From NCBI GenBank assembly GCA_026003755.1, contig BPHV01000002.1, forward strand, positions 248,001-312,000: DNA of 64,000 nucleotides, written 5' to 3'. The number at the start of each line of letters is the position of its first letter. Position 1 is the stretch's first letter. Made by a program: the position numbers and the translations under genes. This DNA comes from Candidatus Roseilinea sp. (GTDB lineage Bacteria > Chloroflexota > Anaerolineae > J036 > Brachytrichaceae). Under the pieces are notes generated by a model, which worked only from the letters and a program-made list of their open reading frames with translations, did no database searches and was not told the DNA's origin. Of the stretch, positions 59,039 through 64,000 are shown one piece after another.

Positions 59039-59427
59039 AGATTTGCCGCGGCGCCCAGCACGCCGTTCACGAATCGAGCGCTGGTCTCGCTGCCGAACTC
59101 TTTTGCGATGTTTACCGCTTCGCTGATCGCCACCTCCAGCGGCACCGCGCCTTCCCGCATCTCGTAGAGCGCAATGCGCAGGATGTTGCGATCAATGGCT
59201 GAGAGTTGATCGGCCGGGAATTTGGGGGCTAGCGCGCCGATCATCTGATCGAGGGTCGTGGCCTCGCGCATCACGCCTTGCACCAGCGCGATGGCATATT
59301 GGCGCACCGCCGCCGGCCATGCCACCTGTGCGAGGTGACGATTCAGCACCTCGTCGGCGGGATGGCGCGCCGTGTCGGCTTCGTAGAGCGTCTGCAAGGC
59401 AAGCACGCGCGCCTCGCGCCGTGACAT
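59035..59427 (-). CDS. nusB: Transcription antitermination factor NusB
   Basis: Binds boxA RNA with NusE for antitermination in rRNA operons; 130 residues. Typical segments: MSRREARVLALQTLYEAD, VMREATTLDQMIGALAPKFPADQLSAIDRNILRIALYEM and EVAISEAVNIAKEFGSETSARFVNGVLGA. Start at 59427 gives the canonical N terminus; ATG 59457 would add ten residues and overlap the end of the asp23 gene. The two ATGs lie in a duplicated 15-base sequence. Confidence 0.93.
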   Translation of the reverse strand: MSRREARVLALQTLYEADTARHPADEVLNRHLAQVAWPAAVRQYAIALVQGVMREATTLDQMIGALAPKFPADQLSAIDRNILRIALYEMREGAVPLEVAISEAVNIAKEFGSETSARFVNGVLGAAANL

Positions 59428-59465
59428 CCTCGAAACACGCGCGTCATGCTGTGACATCCTCGAAA
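59421..59465. repeat. 15-base direct repeat at the asp23/nusB junction
   Basis: GTGACATCCTCGAAA occurs at 59421-59435 and again at 59451-59465. On the minus strand each copy carries GAGGATG. The upstream copy encodes the end of the Asp23 protein (FEDVT) and the downstream copy supplies the nusB start codon, so the duplication probably created the second start. Confidence 0.85.
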
Positions 59466-59758
59466 TATACGTCCACCGCCGATACGCGCAGCCCAAGGAT
59501 TTCCCGAACTGCCTGTTGCACCTCCGACTGGATTGCCCGGCCCAGCTCGACCAGCGAGACGTCCTGCGCTGCGGTGAGATGCAGCTTCACGCGCACGTCG
59601 TCGCCGTCCATGCTGATCTCAATGCCTCTGTAACTGTCGCGCGGGCGCAGCGTGCGTGTGTGATCCACCAGCCCGCGCACGCTGGGCATGGCGAGCACGG
59701 TGTTGCGCACGATCGTGCGCACGACATCGGGCGAGATCGTCACCGAAGACTGGGCCAT
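59444..59758 (-). CDS. Asp23/Gls24 family envelope stress protein
   Basis: 104 residues. Family features: VTISPDVVRTIVRNTVLAMPSVRGL, VRVKLHLTAAQDVSLVELGRAIQSEVQQAVREI and GLRVSAVDVYFEDV. In Firmicutes Asp23 is a membrane-associated envelope-stress protein; short copies next to nusB, as here, are widespread in Terrabacteria. Starts 4 bases after fabG ends. Confidence 0.9.
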   Translation of the reverse strand: MAQSSVTISPDVVRTIVRNTVLAMPSVRGLVDHTRTLRPRDSYRGIEISMDGDDVRVKLHLTAAQDVSLVELGRAIQSEVQQAVREILGLRVSAVDVYFEDVTA

Positions 59759-59762
59759 CGCG

Positions 59763-60512
59763 TCATTGCATGACCAGGCCGCCGTCCACGCTCAAGACTG
59801 CGCCGGTGATGAAAGCGGCCTCATCGCTGGCAAGGAATGATACCGCATAGGCGACTTCTTCGGGCGCGCCGAACCGGCCCAGCGGCGTAGCCTTGAGGAT
59901 GGCGTGTTTTTGTTCCTCGGTGAGCGCGTCGGTGAGCGCGGTGGGGATGAAGCCCGGCGCCACGGCGTTCACGGTGATGTTGCGCGAGCCGAGTTCTTTG
60001 GCCAGCGCCTTGGTGAAACCGATCACCCCGGCCTTGGCCGCTGCGTAATTGGTCTGGCCGGCCTGGCCGGCCAACCCAACGACCGAGCTGATGTTGATGA
60101 TGCGCCCGCTGCGCGCGCGGATCATCGGCCGTATGGCCGCCTTGCAACAGTTGAACACGCTCTTCAGGTCGGTGTTCATCACCGCGTCCCAGTCTTCTTC
60201 GCTCATCGTCATGAGCAGCGTGTCGCGGGTGGCGCCGGCGTTGTTCACCAAAATGTCGAGCTTGCCGAATGCGTCCAGCGCGGCTTTCACCAGCGCGGCC
60301 GCCTCGTCCAGTTTGCTCACGTCGGCCTTAAAGGCGATGGCCGTGCCCCCCGCATCGGTGATGGCTTTGACCACGTCGCGCGCGGCGGCTTCGCTGGCGT
60401 TGTAGTTCACGACCACCGAAGCGCCGCGGCGGGCCAGTTCAACGGCAATCGCGCGCCCGATGCCGCGCGATGCGCCGGTAACGATGGCGGATTTGCTTTG
60501 CAGTTGTCCCAT
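59763..60512 (-). CDS. fabG: 3-oxoacyl-ACP reductase
   Basis: NADPH-dependent reductase of fatty-acid elongation, 249 residues. Classical SDR motifs: TGASRGIGRAI, LVNNAGATRD, catalytic Ser in INISSVVGLAG and Tyr-x3-Lys in YAAAKAG; VNAVAPGFIPT and FITGAVLSVDGG close the fold. ATG 60512 gives the standard length; seven more codons upstream are not family-like. Located between fabD and asp23. Confidence 0.95.
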   Translation of the reverse strand: MGQLQSKSAIVTGASRGIGRAIAVELARRGASVVVNYNASEAAARDVVKAITDAGGTAIAFKADVSKLDEAAALVKAALDAFGKLDILVNNAGATRDTLLMTMSEEDWDAVMNTDLKSVFNCCKAAIRPMIRARSGRIINISSVVGLAGQAGQTNYAAAKAGVIGFTKALAKELGSRNITVNAVAPGFIPTALTDALTEEQKHAILKATPLGRFGAPEEVAYAVSFLASDEAAFITGAVLSVDGGLVMQ

Positions 60513-60551
60513 GTTATGCTTGTTTGTGCGCACGCCCCCGCGCGCTGTGCG

Positions 60552-61454
60552 TCATCCGATTGCGCGCGTCTCTGCCTCTGCAGCGATGCGGCGGATCAGC
60601 CCGCACAAAACGTCTTTGGGGCCTAGCTCAACGAAGCGCGTCACACCTTGCTCGCACATGAATCGCACGCTCTCCACCCAGCGCACCGGCGCGGTGAGCT
60701 GTGCGGCCAACTCAGCGCGAATGTCGTCGGGATGGGTGATCGGCCGCGCCGACGTGTTGGCCACCACCGGCACAGCCGCCGGCGCGATCGGCATCCTCTC
60801 GACCAGTCGCGCGAACTCGTCGGCGATTTCGGCCATCAGCGGCGAGTGCGAGGCGACGCTGACGTTGAGCGGCACGACGCGTTTAGCCCCTCTGGCTTTG
60901 GCCAGGGCCGAAGCCGCTTCGACGGCCGTTTTGCCGCCCGAGATGACAATCTGACCGGGCGCGTTGTCGTTGGCAACGACGACGCCCGGCGCGTGCTGCT
61001 GGGAGGCTTCCTGGCATACCGCGCGTAGCGCGTCAGCGTCCAGGCCGATCACCGCAGCCATGCCGCCCGGGGTGCGTTCGCCCGCTTCCTTCATGAGTCG
61101 GCCACGCTCACGCGTCAACTTCACGCCGTCCTCGAACGCCAACGCACCCGCGGCGCACAACGCGCTCAGTTCGCCCAGGCTATGACCAGCGACGAAGGTC
61201 GGCGCTTCAATCTCGCCGGACAGCCGCACCATCTCGTACATTGCGACGCTATGGGTGAAGATGGCCGGCTGGGCGTGGAGCGTATCGTTGAGTTCGGCTT
61301 CCGGCCCGTGCCAGCACAGGTGAGACAGCGCAAAGCTCAGCACGGCATCGGCGCGCGCAAAGATGCCTTTGACAATCGGCCGATGTTGCGCTTGTTCCAG
61401 CCCCATCCCCACGAATTGCGACCCCTGGCCGGGAAAGACGTATGCGGTCGTCAC
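60552..61454 (-). CDS. fabD: Malonyl-CoA:ACP transacylase
   Basis: Loads malonyl groups on acyl carrier protein, 300 residues. Motifs: YVFPGQGSQFVGMG, QPAIFTHSVAMYE, nucleophile Ser in GHSLGELSAL, Arg in KLTRERGRLMKEA and His in SVASHSPLM. FVELGPKDVLCGLIRR at the end is typical. Begins 30 bases after rpmF and precedes fabG. acpP, fabF and fabH are not in the window. Confidence 0.96.
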   Translation of the reverse strand: MTTAYVFPGQGSQFVGMGLEQAQHRPIVKGIFARADAVLSFALSHLCWHGPEAELNDTLHAQPAIFTHSVAMYEMVRLSGEIEAPTFVAGHSLGELSALCAAGALAFEDGVKLTRERGRLMKEAGERTPGGMAAVIGLDADALRAVCQEASQQHAPGVVVANDNAPGQIVISGGKTAVEAASALAKARGAKRVVPLNVSVASHSPLMAEIADEFARLVERMPIAPAAVPVVANTSARPITHPDDIRAELAAQLTAPVRWVESVRFMCEQGVTRFVELGPKDVLCGLIRRIAAEAETRAIG

Positions 61455-61484
61455 GTGTTCGACTGAGGGTGCTCCGGAGCGCGA

Positions 61485-61688
61485 TTACTTCTTGTCGTCT
61501 TTGGCGTCGTCGCCGATGCGGACGACCATGCGGCCCTTGTAGTAGCCACAAGCCGGACACACGATATGGGGCGGCTTCATCTCGCCGCAGTTGTCGCAGG
61601 CGATTAGTTGTACGGGCGTGAGATGGTCGTGCGCGCGTCGCCGATGCGTCCGACCCCATGAAAGCTTACGCTTTGGCAGTGGACCCAT
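61485..61688 (-). CDS. rpmF: 50S ribosomal protein L32
   Basis: Zinc-ribbon large-subunit protein of 67 residues. N-terminal GPLPKRKLSWGRTHRRRAH corresponds to the family's PKRKTSKSRRDKRRAH start; Zn ligands are CDNCGEMK and CPACGYYKGR. A good GAAGGAG lies upstream of ATG 61688. The rpmF-fab linkage is common in bacteria. Upstream, 61689-61870 contains a TAGAAT on the minus strand at 61770-61775 that could be its -10; nothing else is recognised there. Confidence 0.95.
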   Translation of the reverse strand: MGPLPKRKLSWGRTHRRRAHDHLTPVQLIACDNCGEMKPPHIVCPACGYYKGRMVVRIGDDAKDDKK

Positions 61689-61870
61689 GTCTCAAAAAAG
61701 CTCCTTCTACATATCAGGCGGCGCGCCCATAGGACGGCCGCCCGTCCGTCTGGTTACAAAAAGCACGGTATTCTAACGCACGCCGTCGCCGTTGCGGATG
61801 ATCATCTCGGCTTGAGTCGCTCGCTTCGGGATTAGCCGGCCCGTCGGCTGGTCCAGGCAATCCGTTTGAC

Positions 61871-62329
61871 CTATGAGGCATAGGGAGCCGCCGGTGGGCC
61901 GTCTGCGGCGGTCGCGCGGGCTTCTGGGTCTGCAGCGGCAGCCTGCTGGGCTTCGGACGCTGCGACGTCCGGCGCAGGTTCAGCCGCAGGGGGAGCTTGC
62001 GAAGCGCGCGCCGTCTCGAATGGGTCTTCGCCCCATACCTCGGCGAACATCAGCGATACGATGTCGCGGGCAAACATCATGAGATCGGCGCCGGCGGCGC
62101 GCCCTTGCGCCGAATTCAGCGCATAGTTCAGCGCCGCCATGTCGGCGAAGTACACATCGTGGATGAGATAGTAGGGCGGCTCGCCGCGCGGCGCGCCCAG
62201 CGCGCGAGAGACCGACGTGCGCGCGACGCCTGGCATGGCGGCGATCAGCGGCACGTGACGGTGCGCAAAGTGATCCTCGAAGGCCGAGACGTCCGCCGGC
62301 CGGCGAAAGAAGATGGTGAGCTTGACCAT
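61871..62329 (-). CDS. EthD-domain protein
   Basis: 152 residues. The first ~100 form a dimeric alpha/beta-barrel of the EthD type: MVKLTIFFRRPADVSAFEDHF, HVPLIAAMPGVARTSVSRAL, YYLIHDVYFADMAALNYALNS. The last ~50 are an Ala/Pro/Glu-rich tail of low complexity. EthD was first described in ether-degradation loci but the domain is widespread and its role here is unknown. Last gene of a run with the PIMT-like and phosphodiesterase genes. Confidence 0.8.
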   Translation of the reverse strand: MVKLTIFFRRPADVSAFEDHFAHRHVPLIAAMPGVARTSVSRALGAPRGEPPYYLIHDVYFADMAALNYALNSAQGRAAGADLMMFARDIVSLMFAEVWGEDPFETARASQAPPAAEPAPDVAASEAQQAAAADPEARATAADGPPAAPYAS

Positions 62330-62376
62330 GGCTAACGCTTAAGTGTAACCCCGAGCCGGCGCACTGCGACCCATAC

Positions 62377-63318
62377 TCACCCGCCCGACACCCATCCAAT
62401 TACGAAGCGAGTCCAGCGTGTGTCGTGCACAGTCTCCCCTTCTTTCTGCATGTAGTTTGCCTCACGGGGATAGGCGCGCAGTTGCAACCCGTCGAGTGTG
62501 GGGCGGCCGAATGCCTGGCGGTTCATCCGTCGCCACCATAACTGCTCGCCGACCCTGGGCATCACTTGCGAGACGGTCGCCAGGATCGCCATTCCCACCG
62601 TTGCGCCTGGCTCTGGAGCGGAACGCTGCGCTGGCTGTTCCTGAGCCAGCGCGCCACGCAGGCGAATGAATCCACACGGCTCGAACGAGCGCGCAATCAG
62701 ATGGTCACCTGCTGCGTCGAAGGCGATGGAGAACTGTGCGCCGGTGTTGCGGAAATCGAGCGGCAGCACCAGGCGTCCGTCCGGCTGCAGTTGCGCGCGC
62801 CAGGCAGGCGCGATGTCCGTCGCGCCAACGGTGAGGATGATGCGATCGTATGGCGCGCCGTCCGGCCAGCCGTCCGCGCCGTCGCCGCAGATCACCTGCA
62901 CGCGCCCGGCGCCGTCCGCCGCCAGATTCGCCTGCGCGCCGGCGACCAGGTCTTCGTCTATGTCTATCGTGACGACGCGGCCGCTCTCTCCTACGATGTG
63001 CGCCATCAGCGCCGCGGTGTAGCCGGTGCCCGCACCGATTTCAAGCACGCGCTGGCCAGGCTGCAGCGCGAGCTGCTCAAGCATGACGGCGATCATCGCC
63101 GGCTGGGAGATCGAACTCAGCGGCCGGCCCTTGGCCTGCTTGGTCACGATGGCCCGGTCGGCGTAGGCTGCGCGGAGCGGGATCCTCGGCACGAAGCGAT
63201 GGCGCGGCGTGGCGCGAAAAGCTGCTTCGACGCCGGCATGGCGCACGTATCCATCGCGCACCAACCGGTCCACCATCGCATTGCGCAGGCGAATCGCCTC
63301 CGGGCTGTCTATGCTCAT
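62377..63318 (-). CDS. Protein-L-isoaspartate O-methyltransferase-like protein
   Basis: 313 residues, versus about 210 for typical PIMT. N-terminal core matches the family: ATPRHRFVP, YADRAIVTKQAKGRPLSSISQPAMIAVML, VLEIGAGTGYTAALMA (SAM motif I) and YDRIILTVGATDIAPAW, LQPDGRLVLPL. About 100 extra C-terminal residues (from about 205) have no clear match; similar long forms exist. It would methylate damaged isoaspartyl residues. Start ATG 63318. Confidence 0.85.
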   Translation of the reverse strand: MSIDSPEAIRLRNAMVDRLVRDGYVRHAGVEAAFRATPRHRFVPRIPLRAAYADRAIVTKQAKGRPLSSISQPAMIAVMLEQLALQPGQRVLEIGAGTGYTAALMAHIVGESGRVVTIDIDEDLVAGAQANLAADGAGRVQVICGDGADGWPDGAPYDRIILTVGATDIAPAWRAQLQPDGRLVLPLDFRNTGAQFSIAFDAAGDHLIARSFEPCGFIRLRGALAQEQPAQRSAPEPGATVGMAILATVSQVMPRVGEQLWWRRMNRQAFGRPTLDGLQLRAYPREANYMQKEGETVHDTRWTRFVIGWVSGG

Positions 63319-63339
63319 GGCGCAGCGAAGGACGGCAGG

Positions 63340-64000
63340 CTATAGCGCAGCCATCAGCAACGGGATCTCCATCTCCTCGCGCGTCAGGCCGCCGTGATGG
63401 CCATAGTAGCGATTCTCGAATTTCTCGCGCGCGTAGTAGTAGACCGACTCGCCTTTGAAGGGCAATACGACCAGGTTGCCGACGCGCGCCAGGAAGCGCG
63501 TCGAGGGTGACGCGCCGAAGAAACCCTCGGCGATGAGCGTCTCGGTCTTCACGACGATCGCTTTGCCTTGCAGGTGCTCACCGATGACAGCATGAGCTTC
63601 GTCCAGCCGTTCCGGCTTGATGTGCAAGAAGAAGTCGCGCGGCGAGCCGGCCGGCACGAGCGGCTCGCCGCGCCGGTTGGTCGCCAGGTAATCCTGAAAG
63701 CGCGGCACAGTCTGGTTCAGGTATATCGTGGTCTTGGGGCTGATCTCGACCATGCCGTGGTCGGCGGTGATGATGAGCAGCACGTCCGTGCTGCGCAGCC
63801 CGTTGAGGAACACGCGCTCCATCGCGACACAAAACTGGTCGAGTTCGGCCTCGACCTGCTCCGAGGTTGGGCCGTATTCATGGCCGATGCCATCTATCGC
63901 GCCGTAGTACATCAGGAAGTAGGCCGGCCCGTGGCGCTCGGCGATGGCGCGGCGCAGGTTCACCAGCGCCTCGGGCAACGTCTTGTAAGTCAGCGATTGA
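63340..64000 (-). CDS. Type I phosphodiesterase / alkaline-phosphatase-superfamily protein (5' end outside window)
   Basis: The frame is open to the right edge (it reads QSLTYKTLPEALVNLRRA from 63999), so only the C-terminal ~220 residues are seen. Metal-site segments of the superfamily are present: YYGAIDGIGHEYGP, VLLIITADHGMVEISP and GHHGGLTREEMEIPLL. The TTG at 63978 is unlikely to be the start. Substrate unknown. Upstream of, and probably co-transcribed with, the PIMT-like gene 21 bases away. Confidence 0.85.
   Translation of the reverse strand, partial: QSLTYKTLPEALVNLRRAIAERHGPAYFLMYYGAIDGIGHEYGPTSEQVEAELDQFCVAMERVFLNGLRSTDVLLIITADHGMVEISPKTTIYLNQTVPRFQDYLATNRRGEPLVPAGSPRDFFLHIKPERLDEAHAVIGEHLQGKAIVVKTETLIAEGFFGASPSTRFLARVGNLVVLPFKGESVYYYAREKFENRYYGHHGGLTREEMEIPLLMAAL

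Noticed and set aside
57566-59167. 533-codon open frame antisense to tatC and tatA/B
   Set aside because: Asp/Gln/His/Arg-rich shadow composition and no domain; the Tat genes on the opposite strand are unambiguous.

Overview
The window is a dense, GC-rich bacterial chromosome segment carrying about 60 protein genes. I found no rRNA, tRNA, CRISPR array, insertion sequence or prophage. The gene content suggests a member of the Chloroflexota, probably an Anaerolineae-like or related deep lineage. This rests on a short EF-Ts, an Asp23/Gls24 protein and a c-di-AMP receptor (Terrabacteria traits), a bc-type complex whose fused cytochrome b has an APWY Qo motif, HerA paired with a HAS-barrel protein, a RicT/PSP1 protein, and many short TANAAT -10 boxes placed right at start codons. 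The lineage is an inference; no marker was searched.

Layout. 1-5.1 kb: end of pheA, a c-di-AMP receptor, a DnaJC28-like gene, a LacI regulator with a likely own operator, a tandem SH3 protein, holA and a sugar-nucleotide epimerase. 5.1-9.7 kb: uppP, then a Rieske / cytochrome b / diheme cytochrome c operon behind a good promoter and an inverted-repeat operator. 9.7-12.5 kb: an MFS exporter and a UbiD-type decarboxylase. 12.7-17.3 kb: the classic rpsB-tsf-pyrH-frr-uppS-cdsA block. 17.3-23.3 kb: small membrane protein, nitroreductase, orphan response regulator, citrate synthase, pseudouridine synthase, UDP-glucuronate decarboxylase-like protein, acyltransferase. 23.5-26.1 kb: a complete amino-acid ABC transporter. 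26.1-28.5 kb: HerA plus a HAS-barrel partner under a perfect LexA-type palindrome. 28.5-35.4 kb: amine oxidase, DinB, MetH, dGTPase. 35.4-40.8 kb: dnaK and a second amino-acid ABC system (two permeases and an ATPase, no binding protein). 41-43.2 kb: a PHP-AlbA fusion protein of unknown role. 43.4-49.4 kb: pyruvate kinase, MFS, Mrp, RicT, PIG-L deacetylase. 49.7-55.3 kb: three tandem glycosidase-like surface proteins, the first lacking its catalytic residues. 55.3-57.0 kb: a DNA methyltransferase directly followed by a PD-(D/E)XK nuclease, a candidate restriction-modification pair. 57-61.7 kb: rpmF-fabD-fabG-asp23-nusB-tatA-tatC-DUF952 on the minus strand. 61.9-64 kb: EthD protein, PIMT-like methyltransferase, and a phosphodiesterase cut by the window edge.

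The most interesting items are the methyltransferase/nuclease pair, the LexA-like box in front of the HAS-barrel/HerA genes, the PHP-AlbA protein, the glycosidase trio with its apparently dead first member, the recurrent leaderless-promoter geometry, and single-base frameshifts: two in five-base C runs (cytochrome c, pseudouridine synthase) and a possible third in the HAS-barrel gene.
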